From positions 1 through 64,000 of the forward strand of contig WSYH01001920.1 of NCBI GenBank assembly GCA_036426205.1: a stretch of DNA of 64,000 nt. Direction: 5' to 3'. Position 1 is the first letter of the stretch, and the number at the start of each line of letters is the position of its first letter. This document shows positions 11,386 through 21,453 of this stretch, one piece after another. The notes under the pieces are model-generated. The model worked only from the letters and a program-made list of their open reading frames with translations. It was not told the DNA's origin and did no database searches. The DNA comes from Ascaphus truei. Lineage: Eukaryota > Chordata > Amphibia > Anura > Ascaphidae. The position numbers and the translations under genes are program-made.

Positions 11386-12087
11386 TATTAGGGTGAAGTC
11401 AACCAACACTGCGACCTGCTGTACAGTAACTGTTACTTTAATATCTCCAAAGGGAAAACATGCTTCTAAAAGTCGCTAACCATTGTGTACCGAGCTGTCA
11501 CCTCCAATGTACCTTTGAAATATGTTAAAGGGGTAGATGGGAAACATAGAGTGTGTAGTTTTCGATGATGCCGACCTCGTCAGGAAGTGCGGCTGTGATA
11601 TGATTTCTGTCAGATACAATCTGCTTGAAATCTCTCTGTCTTTACTTCCATGCACAGTGTGGCTTGTCTGCTTTCTAACCTTAGGTGATGGGATCTGCTG
11701 CCTTGTCAAATAACATTTGGGTTCCCTCACTACCTGCCTGTTGACTTAAAGCCCATACTCACTGCGTTGCTAGAGAAAGCCTGCAGGCTACGCGGGATCT
11801 GTCTCTTCATGTAATTAGCTGCAGTCTTGTGTGCAGAGCGCAGCTCAGATTCTGTGCTGTACACAATAGCCACGTGCGGGCATAAGTGTTCGGAATCTGC
11901 TTAACCCTCTCGCGGACAGACCGAGCAGCCCAAGAAACACAATGCTGGGACTTTTAGTTCGGCCAGATTCCTTCCAGCTGCAATATGCGGCGGGTCACTT
12001 TTGGCAGGGAAGTAGTCAGGTGATTTTCTGTGTGTTATTGATGGTCCAGAAAGGGGGACGCGTGAAAAAGTTATTTCTAAAACTAAT
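11386..12087. other. Non-coding DNA, nothing recognised
   Basis: No exon or recognised repeat; short open frames only. Confidence 0.5.
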
Positions 12088-12219
12088 TACCGTATTTCCT
12101 CGATTCTAAAACACACCATTGATTTAATTTAAAAAAAAATTGGGGGAAAAAAAGAAACAGTACATTAAATGTGCAGAAAAAAAAAATATATATATACTGG
12201 TATACGCAGGCGCGCAGGT

Positions 12220-12271
<52 letters not shown>

Positions 12272-12879
12272 AGTTAAGTTATGGTGGGTAAAAAAAAAGT
12301 AACAAAAACCCTCCACAGTAAAGCATATAGCAAATGGAAATATTACTGTGTGCTCATTTTCATGTCTTAGGGCTGTTGTAGAGAGAGCGCGCTTGCTGCG
12401 CTGTGCGCGCAAGGCAGTTGTAGTTGGCTGTGGTTAGTCAGCCTTTCTATAATAGCGCCGCGCGCGCACGGCAGTGAGCGTTGAGCCGGCCGACAGGGGG
12501 GAAGATTGGGAAAAGAACGTTTTTGCGCTGCTACCGCCGCTGTTAATGTGTGTGTGTATGTGTGTGTGTGTGTGTGTATATGTATGTGTGTGTATGTATG
12601 TACAGTATGTGTGTGGTGTTTAGAAATGTTTTCTGTATGATTTCTAAAGTAAAATAAATAAAATACATCCTAATAAATGCTGCGGTAAAAACACATCACA
12701 TACGCAAGTACAATATATATATAAGTCTCAAATAATGTTTGTGTGTGTATGTCTGCTGGACAGCTCATTGGCCTGCGGGCCAGGCAGGGAGGAGCCAGGC
12801 ATTGAGAAGAGACACCCGCACACTCTCCTCACACCGTGACCACGTGCGCCTCTGACCAACACCACACACACACACACAC

Positions 12880-12966
12880 ACCACCACCCCCCCCCCCCCC
12901 CCCCCGGGCCCCCCACCCTCCCCCCCGACCCCCGGCCCCCCCCCCCCCTCCCCCCCCCCCCCCCCT
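12880..12966. repeat. Poly-C tract
   Basis: Nearly pure C with a few G and T. The Gly-rich minus-strand open frames over it are artefacts. Such a tract is hard to sequence and its length is unreliable. Confidence 0.9.
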
Positions 12967-13224
12967 CTCCCGGTTCCCATCATAACCATCACCCTCTCGC
13001 CGCTCCGCACACAAAAATTCCGCCTTCCCGCCGGCACCACCCTATTCACGCCCGCACCACCCTATTCACGCCCGCACCACCCTATTCACGCCTGATACGT
13101 ACATCTACCCCTCCCCTGCTCCGCAACCTCCCCATCCGCACAAATACTACTCCCCCCGTCTCACCCAAACCCGGACGCTTCGCAACATCCCCAGCCGCAC
13201 CATCACGTGCGCTGCCCTGCACCG

Positions 13225-13415
13225 ACTCCCGGACGGAGGGGAAGCGCGGCGCGGCCCTCATGCCCCAGCCGCAAAATCCAGGCTCCTCCCCCCTTGCTCC
13301 CAACGAGGAACGGAGGGGAAGCGCGGCGCGGCCCTCCTGCCCCAGCCGCAAACTCCAGGCTCCTCCCCCCTCGCTCCCAACGAGGAACGAAGGGGAAGCG
13401 CGTTGCGGGTCTCCT
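13225..13415. repeat. GC-rich tandem repeat, about three units
   Basis: Units starting GAGGGGAAGCGCGGCGCGG and containing CTGCCCCAGCCGCAAA...CCAGGCTCCTCC are repeated about every 75 bp. They generate long overlapping open frames on both strands, which I attribute to repetition rather than coding. Confidence 0.8.
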
Positions 13416-13544
13416 GCCCCAGCCTGCCACTCTTGCCCCCCGCCAACTTCCCGAACCCACCTCCTGCCCCAGCCAGATGCCACGGGGATATCAGTGCCAG
13501 GAGGGGAACTGTCTGCCGGCAGGAACCACCACCCGGTCAAGGTA

Positions 13545-14042
13545 AGTCACCCACCATCTCCCACCCACGCACTGTCACCCAGTTACCCACCCACTGTCAC
13601 CCAGTCAAAGTCAACCACCCACACACCCACCCAGTCACCCACACATCCACCCAGTCACCCACACACACACCCACCCACCCAGTCACTCACACACACACAC
13701 ACCCAGTCACCCACACACCCACCCAGTCACCCACACACCCACCCAGTCACTCACCCACCCAGACACTCACCCACCCAGTCACTCACCCACCCAGTCACTC
13801 ACCCACTCACTCACCCAGTCACTTACCCAGTCACTTACTCACTCACCCAGTCACTCACTCACCCACCCAGTCAATCACTCACCCACCCAGTCAATCACTC
13901 ACCCACCCAGTCACTCACTCACCCACCCAGTCACTCACTCACCCACCCACCCAGTCACTCACCCACCCAGTCAGGCACTCACCCAGTCAGTCACTCAGTC
14001 AGTCACTCACTCACTCACCCACTCACTCACCCACTCACAGCA
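13545..14042. repeat. CACTCACCCACCCAGT minisatellite
   Basis: Irregular copies of CACTCACCCACCCAGT, preceded by a CAAG/GTAAGTC sequence at about 13540 that resembles a 5' splice site. The 311- and 237-residue Thr/His/Pro open frames here are low-complexity artefacts. Confidence 0.9.
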
Positions 14043-14299
14043 TACACACAAACAGTGTGCGTCACGTGCACGCGCGTTTGCACAGGCACGCGCACACACT
14101 ATATTATGGGCCTTAGACAGGTCTGCAACCCTGCCTTTCACCATTATCACCCAGCATACAGTGCTTCTACTGCAGCAAGGGATTCTGGGAAATGACATTA
14201 AAATGAGCACAGTGCCACCTTTTGTTTCAAAACCATATGAATAATATATAATATATATATATATAATATATATATATTTGTTTTTTTTTTTTGTATATT

Positions 14300-14330
14300 A
14301 TATACACACACACCACACACCACACACACA

Positions 14331-14377
<47 letters not shown>

Positions 14378-14440
14378 ACACACACACCACACACACACAC
14401 ACACACACACCACACACACACACACCACACACACACCTTC
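14300..14440. repeat. (CA)n microsatellite with CCA interruptions
   Basis: Long CA run with ACCACACAC interruptions, preceded by an AT-rich stretch. Confidence 0.92.
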
Positions 14441-15129
14441 TGTTGTGTAGGCAAAAATACAGATATATTTATGTGTTACATATTTGTGGCTCTCCCTCAC
14501 TCTCTCTCGCACCCGTGATTCCTGCTCTTACCCGCACTGTGAGGTTGGGGCTCGGCCGGTCTCATAGGCCTCTGGTGGTTGTGCTGGGTGCTGTGCATTG
14601 TCTCTATGAGGTCGGACTCCTCTCCCATGCTGAGCCCCGGGTGCATGCATGGACTGTCTGCTGGGGGGTTGGGAGGAGAACGCGACACAGCACGGGCCCG
14701 ACCCACCGGCCACCGTGACGAAAGCGGCCAGGGTATTGGACAGGATAGCGAGGTGAGAGCTTGGAGGTTCAGCCAATGAAAATAAGCAACACATGGAGAC
14801 GGGAAGTGTGTCCAACCAAAGCGCGGGGAGCAGAAAGTGGCAGCAGCGCAGTCGACCAGGATCCAGGAGACAAATAGTAGAAGGCGTGGCAGCATCGCAT
14901 TAGTGACCATATTGGTACAGGACCCAGTTACAAATACTTCTCGTTTTTCAAAGACATTGATTCTAAGATGCATCCCGATTTCAGACATGTTAAAATGTGA
15001 AAAAAGGTGCTTCTTAGAATCGAGGAAATACGGTACATCACTTAAAAAGAAATATTATAATGGTAGTTGTTTAGTAGCGTCCTCATTTATGCTGTATTAT
15101 GGATTTATTTCAGTTTCCTAACATAACAT

Positions 15130-15705
15130 AATATATTCCTTCGCTCTGTTCTCTCCCTTCCTCCCCACTCCATTCTCTCCCTCCCACTCCTCCCTCCATT
15201 CTCTCCCTCCGACCCAATCCCCCTCCATTCTGTCTCCCAATCCCCCTCCCACTCCATACTCTCCCTCCATTCTTTCCTTCCCTCCCCCCCATTCTCTTCC
15301 TTCCCCTATTCTCTTCCTCCCCCATGCTCCCTCCCTCTCTCCCCCCATTCTCTCTCTCCCTCCCATTCTCTCTCCCTCCCCCATTCACTCTTCCTCCCCA
15401 TCCCCCCATTCTCTCTTCCTCCCTGCCCCCATTCTCTCTTCCTCCCCCATGCTCCCTCCCCCTATTCTCTTCCTCCCCATGCGCCCTTCCTTCCCCCATT
15501 CTCTCTCTCCCTTCCATTCTCTCTCCCTCCTTCCCATTCTCTCTCCCTCCCTCCCCCATTCTCTCTCTCTCCCTCTCTCCCCCCAATCTCTCTCCCCCCA
15601 TTCTCTCCCTCGCCCCCATTCTCTCCCTCGCCTCCCATTTCCCCCCCCCCTCATTCTCTCTCACACTCCCCTTCCTTCCCCGCGTTCTCTTTCCCGCCCC
15701 TCTCA
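15130..15705. repeat. Polypyrimidine CCATTCTCTCTCCCTCC minisatellite
   Basis: Almost entirely C and T on the + strand, made of CCATTCTCTCTCCCTCC-like units. A similar tract lies at 37580-37945. The Glu/Arg/Gly-rich minus-strand open frames (184 residues) are artefacts. Confidence 0.92.
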
Positions 15706-15954
15706 GTTAAATGGGGAAAAGCTAAGAACTGGCACATCTGAAAGCTTTTGAGAAAATTGTCGGGACACTGGGGCGAATAATGAAAAACCGTGACATATGG
15801 TCACCCTACCTAAGGAGTGCTAGTTTGATCTGTGGAGACAATGAGCAAGGCTCCCAACATTTACAGCAGCCACCGCCATCAAATTGTAACACAGTAAACT
15901 AGAATTTGTTGTGAACCAAGCAATTATTTTATTTAAACTCATGTGAAATGCTCT

Positions 15955-16097
15955 TCTGGGCAGGGACTCTTTTTCCTTGCGTTACTTTTGTCTTACCGCG
16001 TTTATTGCCACTATGTGTTATATTATTATGTCCCGTGTATTACTGCTGTGACACGCTATGTACATGGATGGTGCTATGTATATAAAGATATACACAC
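15955..16097 (+). mobile_element. L2-type LINE 3' tail
   Basis: GGGCAGGGACTC...CCGTGTATTACTGCTGTGA...GCTATGTACATGG...TATATAAAGATATA is the + strand counterpart of the L2 3' tail seen inverted at 3655-3850 and 22855-23060. Short truncated copy. Confidence 0.65.
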
Positions 16098-16099
16098 AC

Positions 16100-18460
16100 G
16101 CTAGATACCCGACGTAAACCACATGTAACTGGAACCAGTGAGTACATTATTAGTGTCGGTATTTGTGCGTTCGCTTGTTTGCGCAGCATTCTAGCAATTA
16201 TACCATTAAAGCAAACCAAAAAAATCTGAAATATTGGCAAGAAAAACATGCTTTGCTGAAAATTGCATCATAATATAAACTTAGCCCAAGATGCTTTGTT
16301 TTGGAGAAGACTGTGGCATTAAACAAGCAAAAATACACAGTAGCCTGCTAAAATTTCATTACACATTTTTATTGTGCGTCCAAATTACATTTCAACAAAC
16401 CTTCATAAAATGTGCCGCATTTATGAAGACTACATATATATGACGCATACTTTGTTGTTTCATATGATTTTTGACGCATCCCTCATGTTGAATACCTGAT
16501 TAATACAATTTAAATGAAAACAAAATGGTATATATTTTTTTTAATCTATTACTAGTATTAGGAAATACCAACTTTTAGTGTACTATTAATTCAAATAGCA
16601 ATAATGTGAAAACAATACATTTTTATTAACCTACTGTATATAATTAAGCATCAAATATGTTTCCTGGTTGATACATAGCTACTTACTGTAATTCTGCGCT
16701 CACACGGTCTTTTATGGGATTACGTTTGGCGAATGATGTTGACGCACCTTTTTTGGGGGCGCAGATGCATTCTTTTCCGGTACATATTGTACCATTAACA
16801 TCTGTGCGCCAAACAAAACAAAAAAAATTATTTTTGAAGCTCCTGCCACAGATTGAGAAGTTTTAGGTTAGTGCAAAGGCGCACACACGGGGTAATAACG
16901 CGGTTTCTCCGTGCCGTATTTCTGCCAAAAAAAGCCATTTCCGATTACATACTGTAGGCCTCATATTGTTTTTCTCTGGCACTGAAGCAGGTAGAGATGG
17001 CAATATGATATTGTTACAGTATCAATGTGCTAATCGCTAAATAAAACACAGAGGAGAGACTGCATAGGGCTTAAACCGATATTTTTCCTTAAAATTGTTT
17101 TTTAAAGTTATAAAACTATGACAACAAAATTGCCTTTCCACCTCCGAAGCATGTATAAGTAAGCCCTGTACATAATTGTATGGCATCAAAAATACCTGGG
17201 GAAAATATATAAACAGATTAATATTATCACTGTATCATTACGTTTTAGAAATAGGAATAATTCATCTGAGCATTTGGTTTACAGGACACAGCGAACAATA
17301 ATCGTTTTCCCTGAATTGTTATTCTTCATGTTTATGTCTTTTAAGGAATAAATGCAACAGAATTGGCATTTTCTTCTGTATTCCTGTTACATTAGAAAGT
17401 GCACGCCCTGCTCTTAGCATTTTCCAACACAGCTGTAGAGTAGTTTAAAGCCTATTTTTTAAATAAGTGATGCTCAATTTGTCTTTGATGATCCGAATGA
17501 TTCAGGTGAGATGGGAGCACTGTCGGGCCCTTATTTGCATAAAAATTAATCACGGAAAAAATGTAAATTGATAAAAAATTTCGCCTGGGTTTCCCCCCCC
17601 GTATTCGAAAAGCCACGAATGGCTCCCAGAAGCAATCATCTCAGTATGGTGCCACACTGGATGCTGTACAAATGATCACATTTGTGTTGAATACTCACTC
17701 ATTTAAATGTCAGCAGTGATGGGGCTGCACATCACATGGAAAAAAAGAGAAAAATAAATACACAGCAGCTGAAGACCATCAAATCTGTGGGTATCCGCTG
17801 GAGATACATGATCTAATGTGAATAAAATACACATTCATTATCCTTTTTTTTTTTGTTTTTTTAATTGATAATTGTTTTAGTATTTCGCCAGAAAAGTCTA
17901 CCAATGTATTTGGAATTAAACAAAAAGGCAGCGGAATAAAATACGTCATTACATCTTTCTTTTCTTTTTTTTTTTATGGTTTAAGGGCTGCAATTAATAT
18001 TGAAATGCTTTTTAAACTCTGGAAAGGAATAACAAGAGCCTGTATGCTTTATTCTGGGCTAACCTTTTCACTGCTGGCGGCGCCCACACTAAATCACTCG
18101 ACTCTCATTATCTGTTGTGGTGAATCCAGGGCCGGTTGTCTGAATTTAAAGCCACGTTGAGTGCTGAGATGAACGCGCTGCAATGTGAAGCAGCCCTTTA
18201 AATATGGCTGAACACTTAACTCGGGGTAAAGCTTCCGTGGAGATAAAACAACAACATTGCAGCCCTCCAATAACTGCAGCTGTGGGCTCTCTCATATCAT
18301 CTAACATGTACTAAAAACACAACTTTAGTGAGGGCCTTTTATGGCTCAGACCTGTTGCAGTATTGGAGAATGCAATACATGAACAAGTCAGATCTGGAAA
18401 GGTTCATGCGTGTTCAAGATACTCTAAAGGGAAATGATATCTAGAGAAATTATACCTTAT
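16100..18460. other. Repeat-poor AT-rich segment, candidate regulatory DNA
   Basis: Compared with the rest of the window, this 2.3 kb has few recognised repeats. It contains homeodomain/POU-type motifs, for example ATTTGCAT (17533-17540) followed by ATTAATCA, and TTAATTGATAATTG (about 17860). A more complex non-repetitive block lies at 18075-18310. No coding exon is evident. DCDC1 introns in other vertebrates carry long-range elements for neighbouring PAX6, so conserved non-coding DNA is possible but unproven here. Confidence 0.3.
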
Positions 18461-18462
18461 CA

Positions 18463-18729
18463 CAGCGGTTTCCAAACTTGAAACCTAAAATTATACTGGG
18501 AAATTCTGAGGAACCCCAACCCTCTCTAATAGCGCGTCTGAGCTCAGATGCATTGTAAGGAACCCCAACCCTCTCTAATAGAGCGCCTGAGATCAGATAC
18601 ATTGTAACGAACCCCAACCCTCTCTAATAGCGCGTCTGAGATCTGATGCATTTTAAATTCTTCTGTATTTGGTACCAATTGTAGGGAACCCTTTAAGGAT
18701 GATCGGGGAACCCTGGTTGAAAAACACTG
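18463..18729. mobile_element. hAT (Charlie-like) MITE with internal tandem repeat
   Basis: Ends CAGCGGTTTCCAAACTT and GGTTGAAAAACACTG, typical hAT/Charlie termini. The flanks CCTTATCA (18455-18462) and CCCTATCA (18730-18737) form an 8-bp duplication with one mismatch. Inside, GGAACCCCAACCCTCTCTAA is repeated three times at about 54-bp spacing (18509-18654). Confidence 0.8.
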
Positions 18730-18737
18730 CCCTATCA

Positions 18738-19194
18738 TATTTGTCATACAGGGTCACAGGTTTGTTTTCAAGAGAGTAGCTAGGTCATTTCCCTCAGAAA
18801 TACTTATGTCATGGAATACTCATCACCGAGTACTCAAAGGTACTCCTGTTGGATAGGCTGATTGTCTTATAACTTCTTGGACAGGTTAGGAAATTAACCC
18901 AAAGTTGTCATGCAATATGTCACTGTATACTCCCATAATGGGACCAGAGCAGTCACAATGAGCGCAAGCTTTTATCCCGACTTCCACTTCAGGTTCTGTT
19001 ATTTGGGTGAGTCATGTAATGCTTTTCAAAGGCATCAACAAAATCTCAACAGGGGAATCTACAAATGATTTGAGATGGAGACCAATTTGCATATATAAAG
19101 TGATCGGTATTGTTAGGATTATATACATTGACATAACAAATAAAGTATTTGCTTCTAGAGTGTTTAATTGCTGAGAGCAATAAACATGGAGGAG
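18738..19194. other. Non-coding DNA, nothing recognised
   Basis: No exon, repeat or regulatory element recognised. Confidence 0.5.
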
Positions 19195-19594
19195 AAATAA
19201 TTAGCTACGTTGCCGATCGATCCGTTCTCCTGTGACCGATCTGTGAAGATTTAGCTCGGGGTTCACTAAATGGCTGTCAGTGCAGCAGAAGAGGACCAAA
19301 GATGCAAAGTTCTGTGGGAAAAATCATGTGACCAGGCAGTCACTAGATACAATTGGTGCACTGCTAGAGAGGGCAGGGCTCAAAAAGGGGTGTGCCAGAG
19401 CCTGTTGCAGAAGAGGAAGGGGATGTGACGTTGTAAATGGTTGCTATAGAAACAAAAAATGCTTGTTACATTATAATACATTCAAAATATTCAGAGTGGT
19501 TTAAAAAAATAATGCTACAAGTATTTTCTCTTAGCACAGAACTATTTTATTTAAAAAAACACACATGTAGGTTATTGCTTGCTCTGCAGCTTTA
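19195..19594 (+). mobile_element. TTAA-flanked MITE, copy 3
   Basis: Ends CTGCAGCTTTAA at about 19587. The interior (GATCGATCCGTTCTCCTGTG, TTCACTAAATGGCTGTCAGTG, AAAAAGGGGTGTGCCAG) is the inverse of 5769-6156. Confidence 0.72.
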
Positions 19595-19670
19595 AGACAG
19601 GACTGTCTCACATACACAGAGGCAAGGGACAAGCTGGTTACCAAAAGTGTTCCTGTGCCAGCTACATCAC

Positions 19671-19835
19671 TGGTTCTCAACTCCAGTACTCAATACCCCC
19701 CCCCCCCCCCCAACAGGTTAGGTTGTAAGGAGATCCATGCTTCAGCACACATGCTCAATCAGTGGCTTAGTTGAAGACTGAGCCATCTGTGCTGAAGCAG
19801 AAATATCCTAAAAACCTGACCTGTCAAGTCAACAG
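19671..19835. mobile_element. Palindromic hAT-like MITE, diverged copy with poly-C insertion
   Basis: Contains the CTTCAGCACACATGCTC / TGTGCTGAAGCAG inverted core and CCTAAAAACCTGACCTGT of the 1668-1848 family, plus a C15 or so run near 19697. Ends degraded. Confidence 0.7.
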
Positions 19836-20690
19836 CAATAGAAGTACCCCGCCTTCCTCACCGGTGGCATCTTTTATACCTGTGTCTCACTAGTTCCCTA
19901 ATCTTCTTTGCACCCCATCTTTCTAATGTACATGGATCCCCTCCCCCATCCCCCCTCTCTGCCTCCCTTCCCCCGCCCCAACCGTCCCTGATTTCCCCTC
20001 CTGATTACGTTATTCAACAGCAGCAACAGGCATATCAACCCCCAGTTGGGTAACTCTGGTTAAAAATATACATTAAAACAAAGTTGTGTTGCAGCTACCA
20101 CGAGAGATACAATACGTCAATCACCCCGCTCAAAAGATTTGACGGCGTTCGGAACATAGAAAGTAAAAAAAAATAGCAGCATTTTAGGACAATTTGTTAT
20201 ACAATTGTGTGAATTGTTGTCTCCATCTAGTGGCATCTGAAGAGAATGTGCAAATATCAGTGGTATGAGTTTGATGCTAACTATATGTTACTGGTAGAAG
20301 TTTGCTTGTTCAGTAGTATTCAGGAATATAGGGCAATATACCACAATTACCTGAGACAGACACAGATTTTAGAATGAATTCTTTAAGGGCGCGTTGGCAG
20401 CATTACCTGGATATTGCCCCAGAATTTCCAAGGCAAGTTTTAGAATACTCGTCGTCGCACCTTTACGTAGCTTACCCATTAAGCTGGCAGAGACGCCAGG
20501 ACATAGCTGAAAATGAGAGGTAATGCTCAATGTAATTTCCCCTAGTTTATCAAGTACCTGATACCAAGTGCAGATTGATCAAGCGATCAGTACAATATCT
20601 GATCTGGCATTATTTGGCACAAAGAAATCAAGGAAAAGATAACCTACAGAGCCACAGAATGTGATATATTCATAAGAACATGGATATTAA
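19836..20690. other. Non-coding DNA, nothing recognised
   Basis: No acceptor/donor-bounded coding segment matching DCDC1 was found here, although an upstream DCDC1 exon is expected somewhere to the left of 21330. Confidence 0.45.
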
Positions 20691-21150
20691 AGTGGCAGTC
20701 TGCAAGGCACTCTCAAAAAAAAATATTTCTTTTGTTTTTAAAATATGCAGCCTCTGATTACCTTTATTGACCTAAGCTGCCAATCGTTTCATTCTCCTGT
20801 GATTGATCAGCAAAGATCCTACGTCCTATTGTTCACTAAATGGCTGCCTTTCAGTTTCAATCATTCCTTCAGTCAATGTAACTCAGTAGCTACAATGTAT
20901 TCTTACATTACTAAGGTAACATTATCTATTGTTACAGTTCGCAGCTCAAACGGCTGGGAACATTGGCAACAAATTATCACAAACAGGAAAGTGTTGCAAA
21001 GATCTTGCACTGCTCAGGAGGAGGGCTAGAGCCTCATCCTTTGCTATAGAAAGCAAAGGATGCTCACTTATTAAAACTCATTGAAAATGGCATTAAGAGT
21101 TGAATAAAAAATGTAGTAAGTATTATCTTTTGCATGGGTTGCTTCTTTAA
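20691..21150. mobile_element. TTAA-type MITE, diverged copy 4
   Basis: ATTAAAGTGGCAGTCTGCA on the left and TTGCTTCTTTAA on the right resemble the AGCTGCAG/TTAA ends. The internal block (TCGTTTCATTCTCCTGTGAT, TTCACTAAATGGCTG) matches 19210-19290. It lies immediately upstream of the first DCDC1 exon in the window. Confidence 0.6.
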
Positions 21151-21329
21151 GTAACTCTTACTTTTGACACTCCACAAATTACAAACTAAAGCAAATGTAG
21201 CGGTAAAGTAACTGGACACATTGCGGAGGTGACATTGTTTTCCTTTCTGCCACGCTTGCACCAATTTTGTCTTGATACATCTTGGAGAATTTTGAGGATC
21301 CTAAAAACTTGATATTTCTTCCTTCTTAG

Positions 21330-21453
21330 ATGGGCCATAAAGCACGAAGGGACAGCGAAACCGGGCCAATGGAGGCACTCGAAAGTGGACAATCCTCTGT
21401 GGAACAAACTTACCTACATGTGGCCTGTGGTTCCAAATGGGGAAATTAATGAG
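21330..21453 (+). CDS. DCDC1: DCDC1 exon a: QW-containing linker
   Basis: Acceptor TTCCTTCTTAG before 21330, donor GAG/GTAATATG after 21453. Phase 2 in, phase 0 out. Encodes WAIKHEGTAKPGQWRHSKVD and LWNKLTYMWPVVPNGEINE, a strongly conserved DCDC1 stretch. The previous exon must end with two bases of a codon and was not found. Confidence 0.9.

Larger units (their letters stand above)
12088..15035. mobile_element. 2.9-kb non-autonomous TIR element flanked by TA
   Basis: The left end reads TACCGTATTTCCTCGATTCT at 12088, and the right end is its inverse, AGAATCGAGGAAATACGGTA, ending at 15035. With TA as target duplication and CCGTATTTCCTCGATTCTAA as terminal inverted repeat, it fits a Tc1/mariner-like or pogo-like non-autonomous element, though the superfamily is inferred. 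The interior has no transposase. It carries CA microsatellites, a poly-C block (12880-12965), a GC-rich triplicated segment, a CACTCACCCACCCAGT minisatellite and a promoter-like CpG-rich patch (14500-14850). It may have captured host DNA, or two solo ends may bracket unrelated repeats. Confidence 0.55.

Noticed and set aside
13260..14195. 311-residue + strand open frame
   Set aside because: It is a translation of a GC-rich tandem repeat and the CACTCACCCACCCAGT minisatellite. Overlapping frames on both strands are equally long.
15110..15664. 184-residue Glu/Arg/Gly-rich minus-strand frame
   Set aside because: Low-complexity polypyrimidine tract; no domain.
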